Shown here one piece after another: positions 39,721 to 52,555 of a DNA stretch of 64,000 bases. Location of the stretch: NCBI GenBank assembly GCA_964057225.1, contig OZ059897.1, forward strand, positions 558,001 through 622,000. Direction: 5' to 3'. Below the pieces are notes generated by a model. The model saw only the letters and a list, made by a program, of their open reading frames with translations, was not told where the DNA came from and made no database searches. The position numbers were made by a program, and so were the translations under genes. Position 1 is the first letter of the stretch. Every line of letters starts with the position of its first letter. Source of the DNA: Auanema rhodensis. Lineage: Eukaryota; Nematoda; Chromadorea; Rhabditida; Rhabditidae.

Positions 39721-42700
39721 AAGTAGATGTTTTTAGATTCCTTTTTTCGAGGCAAAAACGATGGACAATGTTATTCAACGAAAAAATTAATTCTTCAGGG
39801 TGAAAATCGAGGATATAAGTGTGAACTTATATCAGTTGATATCTCGTTGCATTTTTAAGCTAGCGGAAATCTGATAACCCAGATCGACGCAGCTTAAAAA
39901 TCCGCATCGAATGCACTATACTACATTAAGAAAAGCTTAATACAAAAATTAGTTATGATCGTTTGAAAAATGATGCATTAGTGTATGTTGAGTTTCCATG
40001 TACACTCAACATTGCTTCCAAAAACATTTTGACAAAAATTTTTTCGAAAAATTTCAAAATAATTTAGCGAAAAGTAGATGTTTTTAGATTCCTTTTTTCG
40101 AGGCAAAAACGATGGACAATGTTATTCAACGAAAAAATTAATTCTTCAGGGTGAAAATCAAGGATATAGGTGTGAACTTATATCAGTTGATATCTCGCTG
40201 CATTTTTCAGCTAGCGCAAATCTGATAACACAGATCGACGCAGCTTAAAAATCCGCATCGAATGCACTATACTACATTAAGAAAAACTTAATACAAAAAT
40301 TAGTTATGATCGTTTGAAAAATGATGCATTAGTGTATGTTGGGTTTCCATGTACACTCAAAATTGCTTCCAAAAACATTTTGACAAAAATTTTTTCGAAA
40401 AATTTCAAAATAATTTAGCGAAAAGTAGATGTTTTTAGATTCCTTTTTTTGAGGCAAAAACGATGGACAATGTTATTCAACGAAAAAATTAATTCTTCAG
40501 GGTGAAAATCGAGGATATAGGTGTGAACTTATATCAGTTGATATCTCGGTGCATTTTTAAGCTAGCGGAAATCTGATAACACAGATCGACGCAGCTTAAA
40601 AATCCGCATCGAATGCACTATACTACATTGAGAAAAACTTAATACAAAAATTGGTTATGATCGTTTGAAAAATGATGCATTAGTGTATGTTGAGTTTCCA
40701 TGTACACTCAAAATTGCTTCCAAAAACATTTTGACAAAAATTTTTTCGAAAAATTTCAAAATAATTTAGCGTAAAGTAGATGTTTTTAGATTCCTTTTTT
40801 CGAGGCAAAAACGATGGACAATGTTATTCAACGAAAAAATTAATTCTTCAGGGTGAAAATCAAGGATATAGGTGTGAACTTATATCAGTTGATATCTCGC
40901 TGCATTTTTCAGCTAGCGCAAATCTGATAACACAGATCGACGCAGCTTAAAAATCCGCATCGAATGCACTATACTACATTGAGAAACGCTTAATACAAAA
41001 ATAAGTTATGATCGTTTGAAAAATGATGCATTAGTGTATGTTGAGTTTCCATGTACACTCAAAATTGCTTCCAAAAACATTTTGACAAAAATTTTTTCGA
41101 AAAATTTCAAAATAATTTAGCAAAAAGTAGATGTTTTTAGATTCTTTTTTTCAAGGCAAAAACGATGGACAATGTTATTCAACGAAAAAATTAATTCTTC
41201 AGGGTGAAAATCAAGGATATAGGTGTGAACTTATATCAGTTGATATCTCGCTGCATTTTTCAGCTAGCGCAAATCTGATAACACAGATCGACGCAGCTTA
41301 AAAATCCGCATCGAATGCACTATACTACATTAAGAAAAGCTTAATACAAAAATTAGTTATGATCGTTTGAAAAATGATGCATTAGTGTATGTTGAGTTTC
41401 CATGTACACTCAAAATTGCTTCCAAAAACATTTTGACAAAAATTTTTTCGAAAAATTTCAAAATAATTTAGCGAAAAGTAGATGTTTTTAGATTCCTTTT
41501 TTCGAGGCAAAAACGATGGACAATGTTATTCAACGAAAAAATTAATTCTTCAGGGTGAAAATCGAGGATATAAGTGTGAACTTATATCAGTTCATATCTC
41601 GGTGCATTTTCAAGCTAGCGCAAATCTGATAGTACAGATCGACGCAGCTTTAAAATCCGCATCGAATGCACTATACTACATTGAGAAACGCTTAATACAA
41701 AAATTAGTTATGATCGTTTGAAAAATGATGCATTAGTGTATGTTGAGTTTCCATGTACACTCAAAATTGCTTCCAAAAACATTTTGACAAAAATTTTTTC
41801 GAAAAATTTCAAGATAATTTAGCGAAAAGTAGATGTTTTTAGATTCCTTTTTTCGAGGCAAAAACGATGGACAATGTTATTCAACGAAAAAATTAATTCT
41901 TCAGGGTGAAAATCGAGGATATAAGTGTGAACTTATATCAGTTGATATCTCGTTGCATTTTTAAGCTAGCGGAAATCTGATAACCCAGATCGACGCAGCT
42001 TAAAAATCCGCATCAAATGCACTATACTACAATAAGAAAAGCTTAATACAAAAATTAGTTATGATCGTTTGAAAAATGATGCATTAGTGTATGTTGAGTT
42101 TCCATGTACACTCAACATTGCTTCCAAAAACATTTTGACAAAAATTTTTTCGAAAAATTTCAAAAATATTTAGCGAAAAGTAGATGTTTTTAGATTCCTT
42201 TTTTCAAGGCAAAAACGATGGACAATGTTATTCAACGAAAAAATTAATTCTTCAGGGTGAAAATCAAGGATATAGGTGTGAACTTATATCAGTTGATATC
42301 TCGCTGCATTTTTCAGCTAGCGCAAATCTGATAACACAGATCGACGCAGCTTAAAAATCCGCATCGAATGCACTATACTACATTAAGAAAAGCTTAATAC
42401 AAAAATTAGTTATGATCGTTTGAAAAATGATGCATTAGTGTATGTTGAGTTTCCATGTACACTCAAAATTGCTTCCAAAAACATTTTGACAAAAATTTTT
42501 TCGAAAAATTTCAAAATAATTTAGCGAAAAGTAGATGTTTTTAGATTCCTTTTTTCGAGGCAAAAACGATGGACAATGTTATTCAACGAAAAAATTAATT
42601 CTTCAGGGTGAAAATCGAGGATATAGGTGTGAACTTATATCAGTTGATATCTCGGTGCATTTTTAAGCTAGCGGAAATCTGATAACACAGATCGACGCAG

Positions 42701-43920
42701 CTTAAAAATCCGCATCGAATGCACTATACTACATTGAGAAAAACTTAATACAAAAATTGGTTATGATCGTTTGAAAAATGATGCATTAGTGTATGTTGAG
42801 TTTCCATGTACACTCAAAATTGCTTCCAAAAACATTTTGACAAAAATTTTTTCGAAAAATTTCAAAATAATTTAGCGAAAAGTAGATGTTTTTAGATTCC
42901 TTTTTTCGAGGCAAAAACGATGGACAATGTTATTCAACGAAAAAATTAATTCTTCAGGGTGAAAATCAAGGATATAGGTGTGAACATATATCAGTTGATA
43001 TCTCGCTGCATTTTTCAGCTAGCGCAAATCTGATAACACAGATCGACGCAGCTTAAAAATCCGAATCGAATGCACTATACTACATTAAGAAAAGCTTAAT
43101 ACAAAAATTAGTTATGATCGTTTGAAAAATGATGCATTAGTGTATGTTGAGTTTCCATGTACACTCAAAATTGCTTCCAAAAACATTTTGACAAAACTTT
43201 TTTTCGAAAAATTTCAAAATAATTTAGCGAAAAGTAGATGTTTTTAGATTCCTTTTTTCGAGGCAAAAACGATGGACAATGTTATTCAACGAAAAAATTA
43301 ATTCTTCAGGGTGAAAATCAAGGATATAGGTGTGAACTTATATCAGTTGATATCTCGCTGCATTTTTCAGCTAGCGCAAATCTGATAACACAGATCGGCG
43401 CAGCTTAAAAATCCGCATCGAATGCACTATACTACATTAAGAAAAGCTTAATACAAAAATTAGTTATGATCGTTTGAAAAATGATGCATTAGTGTATGTT
43501 GAGTTTCCATGTACACTCAAAATTGCTTCCAAAAACATTTTGACAAAAATTTTTTCGAAAAATTTCAAAATAATTTAGCGAAAAGTAGATGTTTTTAGAT
43601 TCCTTTTTTCGAGGCAAAAACGATGGACAATGTTATTCAACGAAAAAATTAATTCTTCAGGGTGAAAATCGAGGATATAGGTGTGAACTTATATCAGTTG
43701 ATATCTCGGTGCATTTTTAAGCTAGCGGAAATCTGATAACACAGATCGACGCAGCTTAAAAATCCGCATCGAATGCACTATACTACATTGAGAAAAACTT
43801 AATACAAAAATTGGTTATGATCGTTTGAAAAATGATGCATTAGTGTATGTTGAGTTTCCATGTACACTCAAAATTGCTTCCAAAAACATTTTGACAAAAA
43901 TTTTTTCGAAAAATTTCAAG
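39720..43920 (+). repeat. Transitional domain with 6- and 3-monomer spacings
   Basis: Here 'atcaagg' combined with 'tcgctgc' and 'tttcagctagcgc' becomes a frequent monomer type and continues to the end of the window. The 'cgttgc' plus 'gataacccag' monomer recurs at 39845 and 41951 (2,106 bp). 'gagaaaaactt' plus 'attggttatg' recurs at 40630, 42736 and 43790 (6 monomers, then 3 monomers plus one base). 'agctttaaaatcc' near 41646 matches the one near 38487, nine monomers upstream. Confidence 0.75.
43198..43204 (+). other. +1 T-run expansion
   Basis: Seven T after 'acaaaac' where other copies have six. It is the only instance in the window, so it is probably young or has not been copied on. Confidence 0.85.
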
Positions 43921-45675
43921 ATAATTTAGCGAAAAGTAGATGTTTTTAGATTCCTTTTTTCGAGGCAAAAACGATGGACAATGTTATTCAACGAAAAAAT
44001 TAATTCTTCAGGGTGAAAATCAAGGATATAGGTGTGAACTTATATCAGTTGATATCTCGCTGCATTTTTCAGCTAGCGCAAATCTGATAACACAGATCGA
44101 CGCAGCTTAAAAATCCGCATCGAATGCACTATACTACATTAAGAAAAGCTTAATACAAAAATTAGTTATGATCGTTTGAAAAATGATGCATTAGTGTATG
44201 TTGAGTTTCCATGTACACTCAAAATTGCTTCCAAAAACATTTTGACAAAAATTTTTTCGAAAAATTTCAAAATGATTTAGCGAAAAGTAGATGTTTTTAA
44301 ATTCCTTTTTTCGAGGCAAAAACGATGGACAATGTTATTCAACGAAAAAATTAATTCTTCAGGGTGAAAATCGAGGATATAAGTGTGAACTTATATCAGT
44401 TGATATCTCGTTGCATTTTCAAGCTAGCGGAAATCTGATAACACAGATCGACGCAGCTTAAAAATCCGCATCGAATGCACTATACTACATTAAGAAAAGC
44501 TTAATACAAAAATTAGTTATGATCGTTTGAAAAATGATGCATTAGTGTATGTTGAGTTTCCATGTACACTCAACATTGCTTCCAAAAACATTTTGACAAA
44601 AATTTTTTCGAAAAATTTCAAAATAATTTAGCGAAAAGTAGATGTTTTTAGATTCCTTTTTTCGAGGCAAAAACGATGGACAATGTTATTCAACGAAAAA
44701 ATTAATTCTTCAGGGTGAAAATCAAGGATATAGGTGTGAACTTATATCAGTTGATATCTCGCTGCATTTTTCAGCTAGCGCAAATCTGATAACACAGATC
44801 GGCGCAGCTTAAAAATCCGCATCGAATGCACTATACTACATTAAGAAAAGCTTAATACAAAAATTAGTTATGATCGTTTGAAAAATGATGCATTAGTGTA
44901 TGTTGAGTTTCCATGTACACTCAAAATTGCTTCCAAAAACATTTTGACAAAAATTTTTTCGAAAAATTTCAAAATAATTTAGCGAAAAGTAGATGTTTTT
45001 AGATTCCTTTTTTCAAGGCAAAAACGATGGACAATGTTATTCAACGAAAAAATTAATTCTTCAGGGTGAAAATCGAGGATATAAGTGTGAACTTATATCA
45101 GTTGATATCTCGTTGCATTTTTAAGCTAGCGGAAATCTGATAACACAGATCGACGCAGCTTAAAAATCCGCATCGAATGCACTATACTACATTAAGAAAA
45201 GCTTAATACAAAAATTAGTTATGATCGTTTGAAAAATGATGCATTAGTGTATGTTGAGTTTCCATGTACACTCAACATTGCTTCCAAAAACATTTTGACA
45301 AAAATTTTTTCGAAAAATTTCAAAATAATTTAGCGAAAAGTAGATGTTTTTAGATTCCTTTTTTCGAGGCAAAAACGATGGACAATGTTATTCAACGAAA
45401 AAATTAATTCTTCAGGGTGAAAATCAAGGATATAGGTGTGAACTTATATCAGTTGATATCTCGCTGCATTTTTCAGCTAGCGCAAATCTGATAACACAGA
45501 TCGACGCAGCTTAAAAATCCGCATCGAATGCACTATACTACATTAAGAAAAGCTTAATACAAAAATTAGTTATGATCGTTTGAAAAATGATGCATTAGTG
45601 TATGTTGAGTTTCCATGTACACTCAAAATTGCTTCCAAAAACATTTTGACAAAAATTTTTTCGAAAAATTTCAAA
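43921..45675 (+). repeat. HOR block F, unit 1 (5 monomers, 1,755 bp)
   Basis: Ordered markers are: 'aaaatgattt' with 'tttaaattcc' (44269-44303), 'cgttgc' with 'tttcaagctagcgg' (44409), 'atcggcgcag' (44798), 'cgttgc' with 'tttttaagctagcgg' (45111), then two 'atcaagg/tcgctgc' monomers. The same order follows in units 2 and 3 at exactly 1,755 bp. The left edge is set by 'caagata' at 43917, which is 'caaaata' in the next unit. Confidence 0.88.
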
Positions 45676-47430
45676 ATAATTTAGCGAAAAGTAGATGTTT
45701 TTAGATTCCTTTTTTCGAGGCAAAAACGATGGACAATGTTATTCAACGAAAAAATTAATTCTTCAGGGTGAAAATCAAGGATATAGGTGTGAACTTATAT
45801 CAGTTGATATCTCGCTGCATTTTTCAGCTAGCGCAAATCTGATAACACAGATCGACGCAGCTTAAAAATCCGCATCGAATGCACTATACTACATTAAGAA
45901 AAGCTTAATACAAAAATTAGTTATGATCGTTTGAAAAATGATGCATTAGTGTATGTTGAGTTTCCATGTACACTCAAAATTGCTTCCAAAAACATTTTGA
46001 CAAAAATTTTTTCGAAAAATTTCAAAATGATTTAGCGAAAAGTAGATGTTTTTAAATTCCTTTTTTCGAGGCAAAAACGATGGACAATGTTATTCAACGA
46101 AAAAATTAATTCTTCAGGGTGAAAATCGAGGATATAAGTGTGAACTTATATCAGTTGATATCTCGTTGCATTTTCAAGCTAGCGGAAATCTGATAACACA
46201 GATCGACGCAGCTTAAAAATCCGCATCGAATGCACTATACTACATTAAGAAAAGCTTAATACAAAAATTAGTTATGATCGTTTGAAAAATGATGCATTAG
46301 TGTATGTTGAGTTTCCATGTACACTCAACATTGCTTCCAAAAACATTTTGACAAAAATTTTTTCGAAAAATTTCAAAATAATTTAGCGAAAAGTAGATGT
46401 TTTTAGATTCCTTTTTTCGAGGCAAAAACGATGGACAATGTTATTCAACGAAAAAATTAATTCTTCAGGGTGAAAATCAAGGATATAGGTGTGAACTTAT
46501 ATCAGTTGATATCTCGCTGCATTTTTCAGCTAGCGCAAATCTGATAACACAGATCGGCGCAGCTTAAAAATCCGCATCGAATGCACTATACTACATTAAG
46601 AAAAGCTTAATACAAAAATTAGTTATGATCGTTTGAAAAATGATGCATTAGTGTATGTTGAGTTTCCATGTACACTCAAAATTGCTTCCAAAAACATTTT
46701 GACAAAAATTTTTTCGAAAAATTTCAAAATAATTTAGCGAAAAGTAGATGTTTTTAGATTCCTTTTTTCAAGGCAAAAACGATGGACAATGTTATTCAAC
46801 GAAAAAATTAATTCTTCAGGGTGAAAATCGAGGATATAAGTGTGAACTTATATCAGTTGATATCTCGTTGCATTTTTAAGCTAGCGGAAATCTGATAACA
46901 CAGATCGACGCAGCTTAAAAATCCGCATCGAATGCACTATACTACATTAAGAAAAGCTTAATACAAAAATTAGTTATGATCGTTTGAAAAATGATGCATT
47001 AGTGTATGTTGAGTTTCCATGTACACTCAACATTGCTTCCAAAAACATTTTGACAAAAATTTTTTCGAAAAATTTCAAAATAATTTAGCGAAAAGTAGAT
47101 GTTTTTAGATTCCTTTTTTCGAGGCAAAAACGATGGACAATGTTATTCAACGAAAAAATTAATTCTTCAGGGTGAAAATCAAGGATATAGGTGTGAACTT
47201 ATATCAGTTGATATCTCGCTGCATTTTTCAGCTAGCGCAAATCTGATAACACAGATCGACGCAGCTTAAAAATCCGCATCGAATGCACTATACTACATTA
47301 AGAAAAGCTTAATACAAAAATTAGTTATGATCGTTTGAAAAATGATGCATTAGTGTATGTTGAGTTTCCATGTACACTCAAAATTGCTTCCAAAAACATT
47401 TTGACAAAAATTTTTTCGAAAAATTTCAAA
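45676..47430 (+). repeat. HOR block F, unit 2
   Basis: Repeats the five-monomer order with 'aaaatgattt' at 46024 and 'atcggcgcag' at 46553. In the stretches compared line by line against unit 3 I found no difference except the single substitution noted in unit 3. Confidence 0.88.
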
Positions 47431-49225
47431 ATAATTTAGCGAAAAGTAGATGTTTTTAGATTCCTTTTTTCGAGGCAAAAACGATGGACAATGTTATTCA
47501 ACGAAAAAATTAATTCTTCAGGGTGAAAATCAAGGATATAGGTGTGAACTTATATCAGTTGATATCTCGCTGCATTTTTCAGCTAGCGCAAATCTGATAA
47601 CACAGATCGACGCAGCTTAAAAATCCGCATCGAATGCACTATACTACATTAAGAAAAGCTTAATACAAAAATTAGTTATGATCGTTTGAAAAATGATGCA
47701 TTAGTGTATGTTGAGTTTCCATGTACACTCAAAATTGCTTCCAAAAACATTTTGACAAAAATTTTTTCGAAAAATTTCAAAATGATTTAGCGAAAAGTAG
47801 ATGTTTTTAAATTCCTTTTTTCGAGGCAAAAACGATGGACAATGTTATTCAACGAAAAAATTAATTCTTCAGGGTGAAAATCGAGGATATAAGTGTGAAC
47901 TTATATCAGTTGATATCTCGTTGCATTTTCAAGCTAGCGGAAATCTGATAACACAGATCGACGCAGCTTAAAAATCCGCATCGAATGCACTATACTACAT
48001 TAAGAAAAGCTTAATACAAAAATTAGTTATGATCGTTTGAAAAATGATGCATTAGTGTATGTTGAGTTTCCATGTACACTCAACATTGCTTCCAAAAACA
48101 TTTTGACAAAAATTTTTTCGAAAAATTTCAAAATAATTTAGCGAAAAGTAGATGTTTTTAGATTCCTTTTTTCGAGGCAAAAACGATGGACAATGTTATT
48201 CAACAAAAAAATTAATTCTTCAGGGTGAAAATCAAGGATATAGGTGTGAACTTATATCAGTTGATATCTCGCTGCATTTTTCAGCTAGCGCAAATCTGAT
48301 AACACAGATCGGCGCAGCTTAAAAATCCGCATCGAATGCACTATACTACATTAAGAAAAGCTTAATACAAAAATTAGTTATGATCGTTTGAAAAATGATG
48401 CATTAGTGTATGTTGAGTTTCCATGTACACTCAAAATTGCTTCCAAAAACATTTTGACAAAAATTTTTTCGAAAAATTTCAAAATAATTTAGCGAAAAGT
48501 AGATGTTTTTAGATTCCTTTTTTCAAGGCAAAAACGATGGACAATGTTATTCAACGAAAAAATTAATTCTTCAGGGTGAAAATCGAGGATATAAGTGTGA
48601 ACTTATATCAGTTGATATCTCGTTGCATTTTTAAGCTAGCGGAAATCTGATAACACAGATCGACGCAGCTTAAAAATCCGCATCGAATGCACTATACTAC
48701 ATTAAGAAAAGCTTAATACAAAAATTAGTTATGATCGTTTGAAAAATGATGCATTAGTGTATGTTGAGTTTCCATGTACACTCAACATTGCTTCCAAAAA
48801 CATTTTGACAAAAATTTTTTCGAAAAATTTCAAAATAATTTAGCGAAAAGTAGATGTTTTTAGATTCCTTTTTTCGAGGCAAAAACGATGGACAATGTTA
48901 TTCAACGAAAAAATTAATTCTTCAGGGTGAAAATCAAGGATATAGGTGTGAACTTATATCAGTTGATATCTCGCTGCATTTTTCAGCTAGCGCAAATCTG
49001 ATAACACAGATCGACGCAGCTTAAAAATCCGCATCGAATGCACTATACTACATTAAGAAAAGCTTAATACAAAAATTAGTTATGATCGTTTGAAAAATGA
49101 TGCATTAGTGTATGTTGAGTTTCCATGTACACTCAAAATTGCTTCCAAAAACATTTTGACAAAAATTTTTTCGAAAAATTTCAAAATAATTTAGCGAAAA
49201 GTAGATGTTTTTAGATTCCTTTTTT
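47431..49225 (+). repeat. HOR block F, unit 3
   Basis: Third copy, with 'aaaatgattt' at 47779 and 'atcggcgcag' at 48308. It has one private change, 'caacaaaa' for 'caacgaaa' near 48205, a CG to CA transition. The pattern ends near 49225, where 'ttcaagg' and 'ataagtg' replace the expected 'ttcgagg' and 'ataggtg'. Confidence 0.88.
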
Positions 49226-52200
49226 CAAGGCAAAAACGATGGACAATGTTATTCAACGAAAAAATTAATTCTTCAGGGTGAAAATCGAGGATATAAGTGT
49301 GAACTTATATCAGTTGATATCTCGTTGCATTTTTAAGCTATCGGAAATCTGATAACACAGATCGACGCAGCTTAAAAATCCGCATCGAATGCACTATACT
49401 ACATTAAGAAAAGCTTAATACAAAAATTAGTTATGATCGTTTGAAAAATGATGCATTAGTGTATGTTGAGTTTCCATGTACACTCAAAATTGCTTCCAAA
49501 AACATTTTGACAAAAATTTTTTCGAAAAATTTCAAAATAATTTAGCAAAAAGTAGATGTTTTTAGATTCTTTTTTTCAAGGCAAAAACGATGGACAATGT
49601 TATTCAACGAAAAAATTAATTCTTCAGGGTGAAAATCGAGGATATAGGTGTGAACTTATATCAGTTGATATCTAGGTGCATTTTTAAGCTAGCGCAAATC
49701 TGATAACACAGATCGACGCAGCTTAAAAATCCGCATCGAATGCACTATACTACATTGAGAAACGCTTAATACCAAAATTAGTTATGATCGTTAGAAAAAT
49801 GATGCATTAGTGTATGTTGAGTTTCCATGTACACTCAAAATTGCTTCCAAAAACATTTTGACAAAAATTTTTTCAAAAAATTTCAAAATAATTTAGCGAA
49901 AAGTAGATGTTTTTAGATTCCTTTTTTCGAGGCAAAAACGATGGACAATGTTATTCAACGAAAAAATTAATTCTTCAAGGTGAAAATCGAGGATATAAGT
50001 GTGAACTTATATCAGTTGATATCTCGGTGCATTTTTAAGCTAGCGGAAATCTGATAACACAGATCGACGCAGCTTAAAAATCCGCATCGAATGCACTATA
50101 CTACATTAAGAAAAGCTTAATACAAAAATTAGTTATGATCGTTTGAAAAATGATGCATTAGTGTATGTTGAGTTTCCATGTACACTCAAAATTGCTTCCA
50201 AAAACATTTTGACAAAAATTTTTTCGAAAAATTTCAAAATAATTTAGCGAAAAGTAGATGTTTTTAGATTCCTTTTTTCAAGGCAAAAACGATGGACAAT
50301 GTTATTCAACGAAAAAATTAATTCTTCAGGGTGAAAATCGAGGATATAAGTGTGAACTTATATCAGTTGATATCTCGTTGCATTTTTAAGCTAGCGGAAA
50401 TCTGATAACACAGATCGACGCAGCTTAAAAATCCGCATCGAATGCACTATACTACATTAAGAAAAGCTTAATACAAAAATTAGTTATGATCGTTTGAAAA
50501 ATGATGCATTAGTGTATGTTGAGTTTCCATGTACACTCAACATTGCTTCCAAAAACATTTTGACAAAAATTTTTTCGAAAAATTTCAAAATAATTTAGCG
50601 AAAAGTAGATGTTTTTAGATTCCTTTTTTCGAGGCAAAAACGATGGACAATGTTATTCAACGAAAAAATTAATTCTTCAGGGTGAAAATCAAGGATATAG
50701 GTGTGAACTTATATCAGTTGATATCTCGCTGCATTTTTCAGCTAGCGCAAATCTGATAACACAGATCGACGCAGCTTAAAAATCCGCATCGAATGCACTA
50801 TACTACATTAAGAAAAGCTTAATACAAAAATTAGTTATGATCGTTTGAAAAATGATGCATTAGTGTATGTTGAGTTTCCATGTACACTCAAAATTGCTTC
50901 CAAAAACATTTTGACAAAAATTTTTTCGAAAAATTTCAAAATAATTTAGCGAAAAGTAGATGTTTTTAGATTCCTTTTTTCAAGGCAAAAACGATGGACA
51001 ATGTTATTCAACGAAAAAATTAATTCTTCAGGGTGAAAATCGAGGATATAAGTGTGAACTTATATCAGTTGATATCTCGTTGCATTTTTAAGCTATCGGA
51101 AATCTGATAACACAGATCGACGCAGCTTAAAAATCCGCATCGAATGCACTATACTACATTAAGAAAAGCTTAATACAAAAATTAGTTATGATCGTTTGAA
51201 AAATGATGCATTAGTGTATGTTGAGTTTCCATGTACACTCAAAATTGCTTCCAAAAACATTTTGACAAAAATTTTTTCGAAAAATTTCAAAATAATTTAG
51301 CAAAAAGTAGATGTTTTTAGATTCTTTTTTTCAAGGCAAAAACGATGGACAATGTTATTCAACGAAAAAATTAATTCTTCAGGGTGAAAATCGAGGATAT
51401 AGGTGTGAACTTATATCAGTTGATATCTAGGTGCATTTTTAAGCTAGCGCAAATCTGATAACACAGATCGACGCAGCTTAAAAATCCGCATCGAATGCAC
51501 TATACTACATTGAGAAACGCTTAATACCAAAATTAGTTATGATCGTTTGAAAAATGATGCATTAGTGTATGTTGAGTTTCCATGTACACTCAAAATTGCT
51601 TCCAAAAACATTTTGACAAAAATTTTTTCAAAAAATTTCAAAATAATTTAGCGAAAAGTAGATGTTTTTAGATTCCTTTTTTCGAGGCAAAAACGATGGA
51701 CAATGTTATTCAACGAAAAAATTAATTCTTCAAGGTGAAAATCGAGGATATAAGTGTGAACTTATATCAGTTGATATCTCGGTGCATTTTTAAGCTAGCG
51801 GAAATCTGATAACACAGATCGACGCAGCTTAAAAATCCGCATCGAATGCACTATACTACATTAAGAAAAGCTTAATACAAAAATTAGTTATGATCGTTTG
51901 AAAAATGATGCATTAGTGTATGTTGAGTTTCCATGTACACTCAAAATTGCTTCCAAAAACATTTTGACAAAAATTTTTTCGAAAAATTTCAAAATAATTT
52001 AGCGAAAAGTAGATGTTTTTAGATTCCTTTTTTCAAGGCAAAAACGATGGACAATGTTATTCAACGAAAAAATTAATTCTTCAGGGTGAAAATCGAGGAT
52101 ATAAGTGTGAACTTATATCAGTTGATATCTCGTTGCATTTTTAAGCTAGCGGAAATCTGATAACACAGATCGACGCAGCTTAAAAATCCGCATCGAATGC

Positions 52201-52555
52201 ACTATACTACATTAAGAAAAGCTTAATACAAAAATTAGTTATGATCGTTTGAAAAATGATGCATTAGTGTATGTTGAGTTTCCATGTACACTCAACATTG
52301 CTTCCAAAAACATTTTGACAAAAATTTTTTCGAAAAATTTCAAAATAATTTAGCGAAAAGTAGATGTTTTTAGATTCCTTTTTTCGAGGCAAAAACGATG
52401 GACAATGTTATTCAACGAAAAAATTAATTCTTCAGGGTGAAAATCAAGGATATAGGTGTGAACTTATATCAGTTGATATCTCGCTGCATTTTTCAGCTAG
52501 CGCAAATCTGATAACACAGATCGACGCAGCTTAAAAATCCGCATCGAATGCACTA
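49226..52555 (+). repeat. HOR block G: variant 5-monomer repeat, about 1.9 copies
   Basis: 'gctatcgg' at 49338 and 51093, 'taccaaaatt' at 49770 and 51525, 'ttcaaaaaattt' near 49873 and 51628, and 'cttcaaggtg' near 49974 and 51729 are all 1,755 bp apart. Part of the unit continues the block F order ('cgttgc' and 'atcaagg' monomers), so it looks like a relative of block F in which some monomers were replaced. A private change is 'cgttagaaaa' near 49791. The copies part near 52560 ('cattgagaaacgc' in place of 'cattaagaaaagc'). Confidence 0.78.

Noticed and set aside
43921-49225. Assembly duplication of the 5-monomer units
   Set aside because: Not fully excluded. However, there is a private substitution near 48205, and related but different 5-monomer blocks follow downstream, which fits real local amplification. 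Spanning long reads would decide.
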